A stretch of 64,000 nucleotides of DNA from Kosakonia sacchari SP1 (GCF_000300455.3 NZ_CP007215.2:4278001-4342000); one strand, 5' to 3'. Numbered from the stretch's first letter, positions 41,485 to 52,470 are shown. Notes: generated from the sequence alone by a model not told the origin. Numbers and translations: made by a program.

Positions 41485-42496
41485 GACCGCGAGCTCCTTT
41501 AATCAGCGCGATAAAGCGCGGCGACTGAACAATCAGTACGCACATCACCACCACCGCTTTCACCACCTGGTTGAGTTCCGGCTGGAAACCGGAGAGCAAA
41601 ATGCCGGTGTTCATGCCTTGAATAATCAGCGCACCCACCACCGACAGCACAAGATTAAAGCGCCCGCCCATCAGCGAACCACCGCCGATAACCACCGCCA
41701 GAATCGCGTCCAGTTCCAGCCACAGTCCGGCGTTGTTGGCATCCGCACCGCGAATGTCCGCCGCGACAATCACCCCGGCTATCGCCGCGCACACGCCGCT
41801 CAGCACATAAGTCAGCATCACCACAACACGGGTATTCACACCGGCGTTTTTCGCCGCGCGAATGTTAATGCCCACCGCTTCAATGAACATGCCGAGCGCG
41901 GTTTTGCGGGTGAACACCCAGAACAGCACCAGCGTGACCAGCGCGATAATCACCGGGGTGGGAAACAGCAGCAGCGAACCGCTGCCCAACCAGGCCAGCG
42001 ACGGGGCGTTAAAGGTGACAATCTGCCCGGAGGTGATCAACTGCGCGACGCCGCGCCCGGCGACCATCAAAATTAGCGTGGCGACAAACGGCTGGATCTT
42101 CAAAATCGCCACCAGAATACCGTTCCACAATCCAGCCAGCACACCAGTGCCAATCGCCGCCAGCAGCACCACCGTCAAGCTGTATCCGGCGACCGTTAAC
42201 GACGCCGCCGTCGCGCCAGCAATCGCCATTACCGCCCCGACCGACAGATCAATGCCGCCGGTGGCAATCACCAGCGTCATTCCAATGGCCAGCAGCGCCA
42301 CCGGCGCGGCGCGGTTAAGAATGTCTATCGGGCTACCGAACAGGCGAGCATCCTGTAACACCACCTGATAAAAATGCGGTGCAACCAGGCTATCCACCAC
42401 CAACACCAGCAGCAGCGCTATCAACTGCGGCGTTCCGGTCGGCCAGTTAAAACGGCGCTTTGGCGGCGTCGTTTGGCCAAGTGATTGAGGCATCAC
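41471..42496 (-). CDS. ytfT: galactofuranose ABC transporter permease
   Basis: A 341-residue inner-membrane permease of the ribose/xylose type (ATGGIDLSVGAVMAIAG), matching E. coli YtfT in length. It is ten bases after ytfR and overlaps yjfF, so it is translationally coupled with yjfF. Confidence 0.96.
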   Translation of the reverse strand: MMPQSLGQTTPPKRRFNWPTGTPQLIALLLVLVVDSLVAPHFYQVVLQDARLFGSPIDILNRAAPVALLAIGMTLVIATGGIDLSVGAVMAIAGATAASLTVAGYSLTVVLLAAIGTGVLAGLWNGILVAILKIQPFVATLILMVAGRGVAQLITSGQIVTFNAPSLAWLGSGSLLLFPTPVIIALVTLVLFWVFTRKTALGMFIEAVGINIRAAKNAGVNTRVVVMLTYVLSGVCAAIAGVIVAADIRGADANNAGLWLELDAILAVVIGGGSLMGGRFNLVLSVVGALIIQGMNTGILLSGFQPELNQVVKAVVVMCVLIVQSPRFIALIKGARGHDKT

Positions 42497-42506
42497 ACTT
42501 TACTCC

Positions 42507-44009
42507 TTACGCCGCAATGGCATTCATGATCGCCGGAACGGACAACTCAGCGAGCGGGATCTCCGCCACTTGTTTACGATCGCGCATGATAATCACCCGA
42601 TCCGCATAGCCCACCAGCTCTTCCAGTTCGGACGAAATAACCAGCAGCGCGAGCCCATCGGCACAGAGGGTTTCGATCAGGCGAATGATCTCCGCATGCG
42701 CCCCCACATCGATACCGCGCGTCGGCTCATCGAGGATCAGGAATTGCGGGCGCGTCAGTAGCCAGCGCGAAAGCAGCACTTTCTGCTGGTTGCCGCCGGA
42801 AAGAAACTCAATCGGCTGTTCGGCGCTCGGTGTGCGAATGCCAAGCTGGCGAATAAAACGCTCGGCAATCGCGTTCTGCTCTTTGCGTGGGATTGGCCGC
42901 AGCCAGCCGCGCTGCGCCTGCAACGCCAGCACGATATTTTCCCGCACCGACGCGGCGGCGATAATGCCGTCGGTTTTGCGGTCTTCCGGGCAAAAACCGA
43001 TGCCCAGACATGAGGCCTGGTGTGGTGAACGTAAAGATTGTGTTTTGCCTTTGATGGTGGCACTGCCGCTGTCGGCGGGTTTGATGCCAAAAATCACTTC
43101 GGCGGTTTCCGTGCGACCTGAGCCTAACAGCCCCGCCAGCCCAACGATTTCGCCGGGACGCACTTCCAGATCGAACGGCGCGATCACCCCTTTTTTGCCG
43201 TAACCATTGAACGCCGCGACCGGTTTTTCACTCAGCAGCGTGCGTCCGGCGCGTTGCAGGGCGTTGCTTTCCAGCTCACGGCCGAGCATCATTTTGACCA
43301 GCTCGATTTGCGGCAACTCGCTGGTCGGTTTGCAACCAACAAAGCCACCGTTGCGCAGCACCGTGATGCGGTCGCTCACTTCATAGACTTGATCGAGAAA
43401 GTGGGTGACGAAGATCAGGCTGACGCCCTGATCGCGCAACTGGCGCATCAGGGTAAACAGCATCTCCACTTCCTGGGTATCGAGGCTGGCGGTGGGTTCA
43501 TCAAGGATCAGCACTTTGGCGGAGAGATCGATGGCGCGGCAAATGGCCACAATCTGCTGCATCGCCACCGAATAGCGGTTAAGTGGCTCGCGCACATCCA
43601 GTGAAAAGCCGTAGGATTCCATCAGTTCAGTCGCGCACTTTTCCATCTCTTTACGACGCAATAAACCAAAACGCCGGGGTTCGCGGCCAATAAATAAGTT
43701 ATCCGCCACCGACATATTCGGCAGCAGGTTGACTTCCTGATACACCGTCCCGATGCCAAGCTGCTGGGCGTGGGCGGTGTTTTTCGGATTGATTTGCTGG
43801 CCTTCCAGCCATATAGCGCCTTTATCGGCGTGGTAAACGCCGGTTAACGCTTTAATCAGCGTCGATTTTCCCGCGCCGTTTTCCCCAAGCAGGGCCATGA
43901 TTTCGCCGCGGCGCAGGCTGAAATCCACGTTATCGAGCGCTTTTACGCCGGGAAAGAATTTACTTAAGCCTTCGGTACGCAGGATTTCCTGGTGTGCTTC
44001 CGCGTTCAT
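42507..44009 (-). CDS. ytfR: galactofuranose ABC transporter, duplicated ATP-binding protein
   Basis: A 500-residue ATPase with two ABC domains. Domain 1 has Walker A GENGAGKST and Walker B VLILDEPTAS. Domain 2 has a degenerate Walker A (GLLGSGRTE), LSGGNQQK and LILDEPTRG. This is the sugar-importer (RbsA/MglA) pattern. Start ATG 44009 agrees with E. coli YtfR length; a longer frame to 44027 is less likely. A CCCTCTCCCCG/CGGGGAGAGGG hairpin lies between ytfQ and ytfR. Confidence 0.96.
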   Translation of the reverse strand: MNAEAHQEILRTEGLSKFFPGVKALDNVDFSLRRGEIMALLGENGAGKSTLIKALTGVYHADKGAIWLEGQQINPKNTAHAQQLGIGTVYQEVNLLPNMSVADNLFIGREPRRFGLLRRKEMEKCATELMESYGFSLDVREPLNRYSVAMQQIVAICRAIDLSAKVLILDEPTASLDTQEVEMLFTLMRQLRDQGVSLIFVTHFLDQVYEVSDRITVLRNGGFVGCKPTSELPQIELVKMMLGRELESNALQRAGRTLLSEKPVAAFNGYGKKGVIAPFDLEVRPGEIVGLAGLLGSGRTETAEVIFGIKPADSGSATIKGKTQSLRSPHQASCLGIGFCPEDRKTDGIIAAASVRENIVLALQAQRGWLRPIPRKEQNAIAERFIRQLGIRTPSAEQPIEFLSGGNQQKVLLSRWLLTRPQFLILDEPTRGIDVGAHAEIIRLIETLCADGLALLVISSELEELVGYADRVIIMRDRKQVAEIPLAELSVPAIMNAIAA

Positions 44010-44030
44010 TGTTGACCCCTTACACATTTA

Positions 44031-44053
44031 CCCTCTCCCCGCCGGGGAGAGGG
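44031..44053. other. intercistronic hairpin between ytfQ and ytfR
   Basis: CCCTCTCCCCG and CGGGGAGAGGG form an 11-bp stem with a minimal loop, ten bases after the ytfQ stop. On the transcribed (minus) strand no T run follows, so it is more likely to protect the 3' end of ytfQ mRNA, giving excess binding protein, than to end transcription. Confidence 0.6.
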
Positions 44054-44063
44054 TTTTTGCGAC

Positions 44064-45020
44064 TCAGTAACCCATGTTTTTCTTTTTCTCTAACTCCTCT
44101 TTCGCCGTATCCGGCAGATAGAGCGTCGATTTGGTAATGGTCAACTTCGGCGGCATGGTGCCATCTTTTTTGTATTTCTCCAGCGCGTCGAACGCCGGGC
44201 CTGCCATATTTGGCGTCAGCTCAACGCTGGCATTGGCTTCGCCGTCGATCATCGCTTTATAGATATCCGGCACGCCGTCAATAGAACCGGTGAGAATGTC
44301 TTTACCCGGTTTCAGCCCCGCTTCTTTGATGGCCTGGATAGCGCCGATCGCCATGTCATCGTTGTGGGCGTAGACCATGCAGATGTTTTTGCCGTTGTTT
44401 TCCGCCTTGATAAAGCTCTCCATCACCTCTTTACCTTTACTGCGGGTAAAGTCACCAGACTGAGAACGGATGATTTTGATGTTAGAGGCTTTCGAAATGG
44501 CTTCGGCAAACCCTTTCTTACGATCGATCGCCACGCTCGCACCCACGGTGCCTTGCAGCTCAACGACGTTACACGGTTTGCCATCGACCGTTTTCACCAG
44601 CCAGTCACCAATCAGCTTGCCTTCCAGAATGTTGTCGGCGGTAACGGTGGTCATGTAGAGCGATTTGTCTTTGACATCGATGGAGCGGTCGAGCAAGAAC
44701 ACCGGGATTTTGGCGTCTTTCGCTTCTTTCAACACCGGTTCCCAGCCTGTCGCTACCACCGGCGCGATAAAGATGGCATCAACGCCCTGGGCGATGAACG
44801 AACGTACCGCTTTGATTTGGTTTTCCTGCTTCTGCTGGGCGTCAGCAATCTTCAGCGTAATGCCGCGCTTGCTGGCTTCGCTTTTGGCGACGTTGGTTTC
44901 AGCGGCTCGCCAGCCGGATTCAGAACCAACCTGCGAAAATCCTACGGTTAACGGGGCGGCCATCGCCATAGACGACATGGCTGCCGAAACTGCTGTGACA
45001 AGAAGTAAGCGCTTCCACAT
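44064..45020 (-). CDS. ytfQ: galactofuranose-binding periplasmic protein
   Basis: A 318-residue periplasmic sugar-binding protein, the length of E. coli YtfQ, which binds galactofuranose. The signal peptide is about 1-21 (LLLVTAVSAAMSSMAMA-A). The two-lobed fold starts LTVGFSQVGSESGWR. It is the first gene of the ytfQRT-yjfF operon and is separated from divergent ppa by 399 bases with two operator-like inverted repeats. Confidence 0.96.
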   Translation of the reverse strand: MWKRLLLVTAVSAAMSSMAMAAPLTVGFSQVGSESGWRAAETNVAKSEASKRGITLKIADAQQKQENQIKAVRSFIAQGVDAIFIAPVVATGWEPVLKEAKDAKIPVFLLDRSIDVKDKSLYMTTVTADNILEGKLIGDWLVKTVDGKPCNVVELQGTVGASVAIDRKKGFAEAISKASNIKIIRSQSGDFTRSKGKEVMESFIKAENNGKNICMVYAHNDDMAIGAIQAIKEAGLKPGKDILTGSIDGVPDIYKAMIDGEANASVELTPNMAGPAFDALEKYKKDGTMPPKLTITKSTLYLPDTAKEELEKKKNMGY

Positions 45021-45085
45021 AAGAGCATCCTCGAGGGTTATTGTTGGCTACAACTTCACCTGCGAGAAAACTATAGACAATCGAG

Positions 45086-45108
45086 GATGTAACAGAATGC
45101 GTTACATC
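45086..45108. promoter_or_regulatory. inverted repeat overlapping the probable ytfQ promoter
   Basis: GATGTAAC-N7-GTTACATC, an 8-bp perfect inverted repeat 66 bases upstream of ytfQ. A possible -10 (TATAGT on the minus strand) lies at about 45071-45076, so a bound protein would cover the -35 region. Confidence 0.5.
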
Positions 45109-45241
45109 ACAAATCGGAAAAGTGAATGAATTGTTGATGACCAGTTGCGATCTGGCGCGCGAAAAGCGCGGTTTTAATTCACCTCATTTATCCATTGAAA
45201 TTGCAGAAATTTACTGCGTACGGATTAGAACGAAATTTCGC

Positions 45242-45255
45242 TGTAATCGGTTACA
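45242..45255. promoter_or_regulatory. GalR/GalS-like operator candidate between ytfQ and ppa
   Basis: TGTAATCGGTTACA is a near-perfect 14-bp palindrome with the TGTAANCGNTTACA layout of GalR/GalS-type LacI-family operators. It is about 220 bases upstream of ytfQ and 165 bases upstream of ppa. A galactose-responsive site for the galactofuranose transporter is plausible. No gene was found in the remainder of 45021-45419. Confidence 0.5.
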
Positions 45256-45351
45256 CAAAATTATTGATGATGCTGCTATGCTTATGGATAAAACGGTCAA
45301 AAACGGGTGTCAGAAAGCGTCTGAAAAAGTGTGAGGAAGTTAAAACAGCCC

Positions 45352-45379
45352 AAGACATTCACCGCCAGTTGGCTATAAT
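45352..45379 (+). promoter_or_regulatory. ppa promoter
   Basis: A perfect TATAAT at 45374-45379 with AAGACA at 45352-45357, 16 bases upstream. The transcript would carry a short leader of about 35 bases to the ppa start. Confidence 0.65.
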
Positions 45380-45419
45380 ACCCGGCACTTGTTTGCCACA
45401 CATTTTAAAGGAAACAAAC

Positions 45420-45950
45420 ATGAGCTTACTGAACGTCCCGGCGGGTAAAGATCTGCCAGAAGATATCTACGTTGTTATCGAAATTCCGGCTAACGCTGAC
45501 CCGATCAAATACGAAGTCGACAAAGAGAGCGGCGCGCTGTTCGTTGACCGTTTCATGTCCACCGCGATGTTCTATCCGTGCAACTACGGTTATATCAACC
45601 ACACCCTTTCGCTGGATGGTGACCCGGTAGACGTGCTGGTGCCGACGCCGTACCCGCTGGAGCCAGGCTCTGTGATCCGCTGCCGTCCGGTTGGCGTGCT
45701 GAAAATGACCGATGAGTCTGGCGAAGATGCCAAACTGGTTGCCGTTCCGCACACCAAACTGAGCAAAGAGTACGATCACATTAAAGATGTGAACGACCTG
45801 CCGGAACTGCTGAAAGCACAGATCACCCACTTCTTCGAGCACTACAAAGATCTCGAAAAAGGCAAATGGGTGAAAGTAGACGGCTGGGACAACGCTGAAG
45901 CTGCTAAAGCAGAAATCATTGCCTCTTTCGAGCGCGCAGCGAAGAAGTAA
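45420..45950 (+). CDS. ppa: inorganic pyrophosphatase
   Basis: A 176-residue family I soluble pyrophosphatase that drives biosynthesis by hydrolysing PPi. The signature DGDPVDVLV (metal-binding Asp cluster) and YPCNYGYI are present. Length and sequence match E. coli Ppa. A strong AAAGGAAAC ribosome-binding site precedes ATG 45420. Confidence 0.98.
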   Translation: MSLLNVPAGKDLPEDIYVVIEIPANADPIKYEVDKESGALFVDRFMSTAMFYPCNYGYINHTLSLDGDPVDVLVPTPYPLEPGSVIRCRPVGVLKMTDESGEDAKLVAVPHTKLSKEYDHIKDVNDLPELLKAQITHFFEHYKDLEKGKWVKVDGWDNAEAAKAEIIASFERAAKK

Positions 45951-45964
45951 TCCGCTTTATCTGA

Positions 45965-46003
45965 AAAAGCCCTGGTGCGTGTGATGTGACCGGGGCTTTT
46001 TTT
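45965..46003 (+). terminator. intrinsic terminator after ppa
   Basis: AAAAGCCC...GGGGCTTTTTTT with a variable apical part, 15 bases after the ppa stop. Confidence 0.85.
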
Positions 46004-46094
46004 CGTCCTGGTTTTGTGAGCTGTCGGGTTAATGGCTCCTGATCCAGGCGACGAAATGGCAGAGAGCGGATAAACAGAGCGCGCGTTGGCACTT

Positions 46095-46547
46095 TTACGC
46101 TAGTCGGGCTTTTTGCCGCCAGGCAGAGAATGCCAGCACAATAACCGTGCTCAGCACCCGTTCCGGATGGAAATAGTCGTGAGCGACATTCACGCTCACA
46201 CCTGGTGGTATTTGCGGCGCCAGCAGGAATTTATGCCCGGCGACAAACAGGCTAAACAGCGCCACGTTCCCCAGCGCGATCCCCAGGCTTCTTACCACAA
46301 TCCCCTGCGCGGAAAAACGCTGCCGGGCATTTTGTCGTAGCATCAAAACCAGTATCAGCAAGCCAGAAAAAGCAAACAGCAGACCGTTAATCAGCGTCGC
46401 CAGCATAGCGGCGGAAACAGAGGTCGTTACCAGTCCGGCATGTCCCCAGAAAAAGTGGAGAAAAGGGTAATAAGTGAGGTAGCCAAAACTAAAGAGACCC
46501 GCCAGCAGCAGCGCTGCGGCAACTACCCAGGCTGTCTTACGTAACAT
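46095..46547 (-). CDS. small membrane protein of unknown function
   Basis: A 150-residue protein with four predicted membrane segments: VVAAALLLAGLFSFGYLTYY, SAAMLATLINGLLFAFSGLLILVLML, LGIALGNVALFSLFVAGHKF and a final STVIVLAFSAW. A periplasmic-type loop carries PPGVSVNVAHDYFHPE. I do not recognise the family. It stands alone between ppa and ytfP on the minus strand, after the tamAB-ytfP terminator, so it needs its own promoter. The frame is well preserved and hydrophobicity is consistent, so I accept it as real. Confidence 0.7.
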   Translation of the reverse strand: MLRKTAWVVAAALLLAGLFSFGYLTYYPFLHFFWGHAGLVTTSVSAAMLATLINGLLFAFSGLLILVLMLRQNARQRFSAQGIVVRSLGIALGNVALFSLFVAGHKFLLAPQIPPGVSVNVAHDYFHPERVLSTVIVLAFSAWRQKARLA

Positions 46548-46573
46548 GCTTTTCGTCCTTATTCTGCTGCAAA

Positions 46574-46599
46574 GAAAAACCGCGCCAGCGGCGCGGTTC
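46574..46599 (-). terminator. intrinsic terminator of the tamA-tamB-ytfP operon
   Basis: On the minus strand AACCGCGCC-GCT-GGCGCGGTT followed by TTTCTTT, 12 bases after the ytfP stop. Confidence 0.85.
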
Positions 46600-46610
46600 T
46601 CTAAGCGTGA

Positions 46611-46961
46611 TTACTTCTGGTACTGCTCGCGGTCAAGCCAGTTACCGCTCTCGATTAAGGTTTTTCCCTCAACCGAACGCTGGTAAACATACATCCAGGC
46701 GCTGCCATAAGGCGTCTGGATCAACTGGCGTTTGTACTCGCCGCCCGCGGTGCGCAGAGCGTCCAGCTCACCGAGCGTTGCTGCGTCGATACGATAAACT
46801 TCGCCCTTGACGCTTCCTTCACCGACTACCGCGCCGGGATAGTGCCCCAGACTATACAGCTGATGATTTTCGACACAAAAGTCCCCCAGCCACTGAGCAT
46901 TGGTCATCCAGTGGCTGTTGCCCTGCTTGCGTCGTAAACTGCCGTAGACAAATATTCGCAT
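46611..46961 (-). CDS. ytfP: gamma-glutamylcyclotransferase-fold protein YtfP
   Basis: A 116-residue AIG2/GGCT-like protein (E. coli YtfP 113 aa). The substrate-loop motif FVYGSLRRKQGN is at the N-terminus and GEVYRID is in the core. Cellular role not defined. It starts two bases after tamB, so it is the third gene of the tamA-tamB-ytfP operon. Confidence 0.95.
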   Translation of the reverse strand: MRIFVYGSLRRKQGNSHWMTNAQWLGDFCVENHQLYSLGHYPGAVVGEGSVKGEVYRIDAATLGELDALRTAGGEYKRQLIQTPYGSAWMYVYQRSVEGKTLIESGNWLDREQYQK

Positions 46962-46963
46962 TG

Positions 46964-49900
46964 CTAAAACTCAAACTGATAGAGCAAATCTAGTGCCTGA
47001 TCTACGCCAGACACCGCTTCAAGATACAGCTTAGGCATCAGGCGATAACGTAACGTGAGAGTCGCCAGTGAGTCAAAAATTCCTACACCATATTTTACTT
47101 GTAGACCCGGTAGCACATAGCCGCTAACCACCACCTGCGAGGAGTCACCGACGCCCTGGGTGTCCAGCGCCAGATTGCTGACGCCAAAAGTCTCGCCGAT
47201 TTTACCCACAACCTGACCACTTTGTGCAACCCCTAAGCCAATCAGCATCGATGTCATCGCCGCACTGTCGCTCTGTTCGCTCTCCAGCCCCTGACCACGC
47301 AGCAGGTACGAGAGCGCTTCTTGCTGCGACATCGCCGGATCGGAGAAGATCTCCGCTTTCGGCTCATCGGCGGTACCGGTGACGCGGACCCCGGCAATCA
47401 CATCGTTTTCTGTCGATTCCGGGTTACGAATCGCTTCGATATTCAGCATCGGCTGATCCGGCGGCCCGGAGAACAGCAGCTCGCCTTTACGCACCAGCAA
47501 ATCCTGACCGTAAGCATGGAAACGCCCTTCCGGGATATTGATCTGCCCGTTCAGGCCCAGCCCCTGCTTATCCTGCGCCACTTTCAGATCGCCCGTCAGC
47601 CGCGCTTTCAGGCCGAATGCATCGAGCCGCACGTTGTTGCCGACATGCACCGTCAGGTTGCTGTTGATCGGAATCGACGCGCTTTTGGGTTGTTCAGGCT
47701 GCAAATCGTTATTCAGCATCACTTCATCACTGGAGACGCCGACTGCGCTTTCTGGTAAGTCATGCACCACAATGCGCGCCCACGGCACATCCACGTTGCC
47801 ATCCAGCGTAAACAGGCTTGGTGTCGCTTCGAATACCACATCCGGCGAGACATCCAGGCGCACCATCGGCGGCACGGTAATACGCACTTTGCTGCCTTTC
47901 GCCGCCACGCGCGCGCGCCAGTTATCAATCTGGCTCCAGTCGGCATCGCCGCTCAGGTTGATCTGCCCCTGCCCGGTACGCACCACGCCCTGCAAGGTCG
48001 AACTCATGCCGTTGAAATTCATCGCCAGCTGGCTGGGTTGCATATCAAACGGCATAAAGTTGCCGTCAATGTCCAGCCCGTTCAGCCCCAGTTGCCCGAA
48101 CAACTGCGGGCTTTGTACGTTGCCGCCCAGGCGTAAACTGGCATTCAACGTGCCTGCCGCTTTCTCGCCCCGGCTGAAAATGGCGTTCACCATCGCCAGC
48201 GAGAAGTTGCGAATATTAACGTTGCCGCCCAGATTACGCCGCCCTTGCGGATCGGTGACCTGCACCTGGCCGTCGAACTGGCCGTTATTGGTCAGGCGGA
48301 TCAGCCAGCCGAGATCGGCCCGGTTATCGCGCAGTTTTGCGTTGAGATTAAGGGTGTCAAACGCGAGCGGCAGCGGCGCGTCATTCACCACCTGCGTCAC
48401 TTTCACGCCGCGCCCGGAGAGCGTCACTTCACCCTGTGGTAGCCCCTCTTTGGTGGTGTCCCAACTGACATCCGCTTTACCGCTGAACACACCGCTTGCT
48501 TGCGTGGTTTCAGGCATAAAGGGCTTCAGCATCGCCAGGTCGAAGCGGTTCAGGTTCACCACCGCGCGGCCTTCTGCGCCTGCGTCGATGGTTTGCGGAA
48601 TGCAAAGTTCAGCGTTCGGGTTCAGCCAGCAGTGCGGGCCGATGGCGATTTTCTGTTCCTGATTGCGGTAATCCAGCGTTACCGGACGGTTAATCGACCA
48701 CGGACCAACCGGCGTGGCAAAACGTGTATCGCTCAATGTCCCTTTCCAGCGCTGCTGCTGGCGATCAAAGCTGCCCGCCAGATTAAGCTGGCCGGAAACT
48801 GGCTCGCCCTGCACGCGCAACTGCAGTTTATGCTGCTGCTCATTGCCGTCCGCCGCCAGCGTCGCCAGGCTTACGTTAACGCCTGGCTGGGAAATACGTT
48901 CCACGCGCACATTCAGTTTGCCACCAATCTGATCGCTGGATTTCACATCGCCTTCCACCCGCACGCGAGCCACGGAAAGATCCTGCCAGCGCAGGTTATT
49001 GGCGGTGATATCCGCCAGCGCCTGCGGCGCATCCACCGTACCGCGAATTTTCACCAGCCCCTTCGCCGTACCACCCAGGCCTGGCAGCGCGTTATTCAGC
49101 CCCGGCGCATCAATCGTGGCATCGAGGTTGAGATCTTTAACGCCCAGCTCGCCTTTGATATCGGCGCTGTTTTTTCCCAGTTCGAGGTGCAGGCCGGGAA
49201 TTGTCCACTGCAAATAGCTGTTACCTTTAAGCTGCCCGTCAACGTTGACCTTGTTCTGCTTCACGTTGCCGCTCAGTTTCAGCTCCGGCACCTCCATTTG
49301 CCAGCTACCGCCATACAGACTGCCGCGCGTTTTGATGAGTCCATTCAGTTTTGATGGCCACTCCGGGAAGGCTTTCGCGGTATCGATATCTTTCAGTGTT
49401 AATTCACCGCGCCAGCTAATCGCCTGCTGCCAGTCGAGCAGCGCTTTCAACTCGGTTTTGCCTTCCAGCGCTGCAATCACCAGTTTATCGAGGTTCAGTT
49501 GCTGCTCGTTGCCCTTACCATCAAGCGTAATGGTCGCAGGCGGTAGATCCTGGCCTTTCACCGCCGTGCGAAACGCCAGCGTATAGTCGGTCATTTTGCC
49601 GGTGAGTTTCAGATTCAGGTCATCGGCCTGGTACTGTTTTTCCCCGGTAAACGGCCAGTAAAGCTGCTTACTGGTTATCTCCAGATCCAGCGGCAAACCG
49701 GCTTCGGCCAGCTGGGTTTGCGCACGCAAATCCATGTCGACCGGACCGGAAAGATTCACGCCAACGTCGAGTTGCTTACGCATTTCGCCGCCGACTTTCA
49801 GTTTCACCTTCTCGCCTTTCAGCGGATCGATATTCAGCGTGGAATTGAGCGTAATATCCACCGGCCAGCTATCGCGCAACTGGGCGCTACCGGTGGCGCG

Positions 49901-50740
49901 CACCTGCCCCTGGTTGGAATCCACATCCAGTGCGTCGAGCTTCATCTGTCCGTCGATACTGCTCACTTTCAGCAATAAGCTGCGCACCAGAATGTCTGTA
50001 TCGCCGGTGAGACGCAGTTGTTCGCCGCGAAACTCTTCAATATTGAGATTGAGCGGCAGGTGAACATCGGTCATTTCCGGCAGCAGCGGCTTTTCAAACA
50101 GCGCTTTCATGGTTTCACCGAGCGGTTTTTCCTGCGGCTGCGGGTTCTGGATTTTCGGTTCTACGACCTCTTCTTGCGCCACATCGGCCACTTTCGGCAG
50201 CGCAATCAGTAGACCTTGTAGCGAAGTGGGTTTCAGCGTCAGGTTTTTCTCCTGCCAGTTCAGGCCAGTGCTGAAATCCATCACCGAGACGGTGGTGTCG
50301 TCAATTTTGATGTTGACATTGTTGAGCGCCACCCGGCTAAGCGTTATCGGGTATGGCGTGGAGAGGTTCAGCGGCCCGCTCTCTTCCTCTTTTACCGGTG
50401 CGGCGGGCAGCATTTTTTTGCTGTCGATAACAACATTGATATCTTTCAACGACAGATCGTTCACGCACAGGCTGCTGTCGCGCAGGCAGCCGAGCTTCAC
50501 CGCCAGATGCACTTCGCCCGCGTTAACCGCCACGCCCGGCTGGGTAAAACGGATATTTTTTAGCGTAAGATCGCGCCAGCCGCCGGTGACCTGGCTAATT
50601 TCCAGCCCCGGCACCCAGCGGTTGGCCGCGTTAAATAGCAGATGCAGCCCGCTGGTGGTGCCCACCAGAAAGACCACGGTACCCAGCACCAGCAGGATAA
50701 ACACCAGGACGCAGAGGCTGATTTTCTTCCATAAACTCAT
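46964..50740 (-). CDS. tamB: translocation and assembly module protein TamB
   Basis: A 1258-residue AsmA-like/bridge protein, matching E. coli TamB (1259). The N-terminal signal anchor is at about 7-29. A very long beta-taco body is made of repeats, and the C-terminal DUF490 domain ends [10 protein letters not shown]. It spans the periplasm and, with TamA, assists outer-membrane protein insertion and phospholipid transport to the outer membrane. ATG overlaps the tamA stop by four bases (translational coupling). Confidence 0.97.
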   Translation of the reverse strand: MSLWKKISLCVLVFILLVLGTVVFLVGTTSGLHLLFNAANRWVPGLEISQVTGGWRDLTLKNIRFTQPGVAVNAGEVHLAVKLGCLRDSSLCVNDLSLKDINVVIDSKKMLPAAPVKEEESGPLNLSTPYPITLSRVALNNVNIKIDDTTVSVMDFSTGLNWQEKNLTLKPTSLQGLLIALPKVADVAQEEVVEPKIQNPQPQEKPLGETMKALFEKPLLPEMTDVHLPLNLNIEEFRGEQLRLTGDTDILVRSLLLKVSSIDGQMKLDALDVDSNQGQVRATGSAQLRDSWPVDITLNSTLNIDPLKGEKVKLKVGGEMRKQLDVGVNLSGPVDMDLRAQTQLAEAGLPLDLEITSKQLYWPFTGEKQYQADDLNLKLTGKMTDYTLAFRTAVKGQDLPPATITLDGKGNEQQLNLDKLVIAALEGKTELKALLDWQQAISWRGELTLKDIDTAKAFPEWPSKLNGLIKTRGSLYGGSWQMEVPELKLSGNVKQNKVNVDGQLKGNSYLQWTIPGLHLELGKNSADIKGELGVKDLNLDATIDAPGLNNALPGLGGTAKGLVKIRGTVDAPQALADITANNLRWQDLSVARVRVEGDVKSSDQIGGKLNVRVERISQPGVNVSLATLAADGNEQQHKLQLRVQGEPVSGQLNLAGSFDRQQQRWKGTLSDTRFATPVGPWSINRPVTLDYRNQEQKIAIGPHCWLNPNAELCIPQTIDAGAEGRAVVNLNRFDLAMLKPFMPETTQASGVFSGKADVSWDTTKEGLPQGEVTLSGRGVKVTQVVNDAPLPLAFDTLNLNAKLRDNRADLGWLIRLTNNGQFDGQVQVTDPQGRRNLGGNVNIRNFSLAMVNAIFSRGEKAAGTLNASLRLGGNVQSPQLFGQLGLNGLDIDGNFMPFDMQPSQLAMNFNGMSSTLQGVVRTGQGQINLSGDADWSQIDNWRARVAAKGSKVRITVPPMVRLDVSPDVVFEATPSLFTLDGNVDVPWARIVVHDLPESAVGVSSDEVMLNNDLQPEQPKSASIPINSNLTVHVGNNVRLDAFGLKARLTGDLKVAQDKQGLGLNGQINIPEGRFHAYGQDLLVRKGELLFSGPPDQPMLNIEAIRNPESTENDVIAGVRVTGTADEPKAEIFSDPAMSQQEALSYLLRGQGLESEQSDSAAMTSMLIGLGVAQSGQVVGKIGETFGVSNLALDTQGVGDSSQVVVSGYVLPGLQVKYGVGIFDSLATLTLRYRLMPKLYLEAVSGVDQALDLLYQFEF

Positions 50741-52470
50741 AATTCCGGCCCCAACCCGATGTAAAACTGTAATCCGTGTTCTTCTTTATCGCCGACCGGC
50801 ACCGCGAAATCGAGCTTGATCGGCCCGACCGGCGACTCCCAGCGCACACCAACACCCGCGCCGGTTTTCACATTGCTGCGACGGATGTCGCTCACCGCTT
50901 CGCCGCTGTCGACAAACGCCGCCCCCCACCATTTACCGGTGACGTTGTACTGATACTCCAGTGAACCGGTCGCCAGTTTGGAGGCACCAATCAGCTTGCC
51001 GCTGTCATTTTTAGGCGCGATAGATTTGTACTTGTAGCCGCGAATACTGCGATCGCCCCCGGCGAAGAAGCGCAGATCCGGTGGTACGCGATCAAAATCG
51101 CCGGTTTCGATCCAGCCCAGATTGCCGCGCATCACAAAGCGGTGACGATCGTAAAGGGTGCGGATCCAGACGTTTTGCGCCTGCAATACAAAGAAGTCGA
51201 CATCCGATCCCCAGGCGGTATTCGAATAATCCACCGAGTAGCGCTGCGAATCGCCCCAGGTTGGCATCAGGCCGCCGCGCGAACGGGTACGGCTGATCAT
51301 CACGCCGGGATAAAGCAGCATCGTGGTGTTGGTGACATTCGCCTGGGTAAAGTGGTCGAGGCTCCAGCGCAGGTTAATGGCGCGCTGCCAGCCGCTGGAG
51401 AGATCCCAGTATCGAGACAGCGCGAGCGTGGTGGAATCCGCTTCGGTATCGTTCAGATCGGTACGCTTAAAGCCGCCCTGCACCAGGTAATATTGCTCCA
51501 GCGGGTTTTTCAGCAGCGGCATCTTGTAGCTGAAATCAAGCTGCTGTTCCGGCGCGGAGATGCTGGTGCTGGTGGTCAGGCTGTGACCGTAAGAGTTCAT
51601 CCACGGCTTTTTCCATGTTGCTTTGACACGCGGCCCGACGTCGGTCGAGTAGCCTACCCCGGTTTCAATGGTATTTTCCGTACGCGGTGACACCACGCCT
51701 TTAAGCGGCAACACTTTGGTTTTACGCGCTTTATCAAACTCTGGCGCGACAACTACCGAATTAAACCAGCCGGTGGCGGAAAGGCGGCGGTTTAGCTCTG
51801 CCAGATCCTGCGTCTGGTAATAATCGCCTTCGTGGAAGGGCACCAGGTTTTGCAGGTATTCGTCGCGGATTTGCGAGCCTTCAAATATCACTTTACCAAA
51901 GCGGTAACGCTGGCCGCTGTCGTAATCGATATCCCAGAACGCCTGACGGCGCTCAAGGGCAATGCCAAGCTGGCTTTTAAGGAACTGACTGTCGAAGTAG
52001 CCTTTACGTAGCGCCACGCTGGTGAGCGATTTTTTGAAATTGTCGTAATCGTTATGGTGCAGCACCGTGCCGATAGCGGGACGTTTTTTGAGTAAGTCGA
52101 GATAATCACTGTCCGTACGCGCGCCGCCGCGCAGGATCACGCTATTGCCACCAATGCGCACCGGTTCACCGGCTTGCACACGCGCAATCAGTACCTGGCG
52201 CCCTTTCGCCGGCGGCGGCCGCAGTTCGAAATCGATGGTGGGTTCGTAATAGCCTAAGGCTTTTAACCCTTCGCGAATGGCGTCATCCACGCGCGCCTGA
52301 AAACGGCGGTCCGGGGTCACTTCATCACTTTCAATGGTAGACAACTGGGCGCGCACGTTTTTTTGCAGCTCCCCAGTTAGCCCCTCCAGTTGCAATCGCA
52401 CGTTGGCGGCGAAAGCCGTTTCGCCCACCAGCAGTAAAGCGGCAAAACATAACAGACGGATCTTTGGCAC
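50737..52470 (-). CDS. tamA: translocation and assembly module outer-membrane protein TamA
   Basis: A 577-residue Omp85-family protein, equal to E. coli TamA. The signal peptide is about 1-21 ([17 protein letters not shown]). Three POTRA domains span about 22-265, and a 16-strand barrel has the conserved loop motif [15 protein letters not shown] and ends [13 protein letters not shown]. The start is GTG 52470 with AGGAGAGAAC directly upstream; the longer in-frame extension is rejected on length and homology. Divergent from msrA. Confidence 0.97.
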   Translation of the reverse strand: MPKIRLLCFAALLLVGETAFAANVRLQLEGLTGELQKNVRAQLSTIESDEVTPDRRFQARVDDAIREGLKALGYYEPTIDFELRPPPAKGRQVLIARVQAGEPVRIGGNSVILRGGARTDSDYLDLLKKRPAIGTVLHHNDYDNFKKSLTSVALRKGYFDSQFLKSQLGIALERRQAFWDIDYDSGQRYRFGKVIFEGSQIRDEYLQNLVPFHEGDYYQTQDLAELNRRLSATGWFNSVVVAPEFDKARKTKVLPLKGVVSPRTENTIETGVGYSTDVGPRVKATWKKPWMNSYGHSLTTSTSISAPEQQLDFSYKMPLLKNPLEQYYLVQGGFKRTDLNDTEADSTTLALSRYWDLSSGWQRAINLRWSLDHFTQANVTNTTMLLYPGVMISRTRSRGGLMPTWGDSQRYSVDYSNTAWGSDVDFFVLQAQNVWIRTLYDRHRFVMRGNLGWIETGDFDRVPPDLRFFAGGDRSIRGYKYKSIAPKNDSGKLIGASKLATGSLEYQYNVTGKWWGAAFVDSGEAVSDIRRSNVKTGAGVGVRWESPVGPIKLDFAVPVGDKEEHGLQFYIGLGPEL

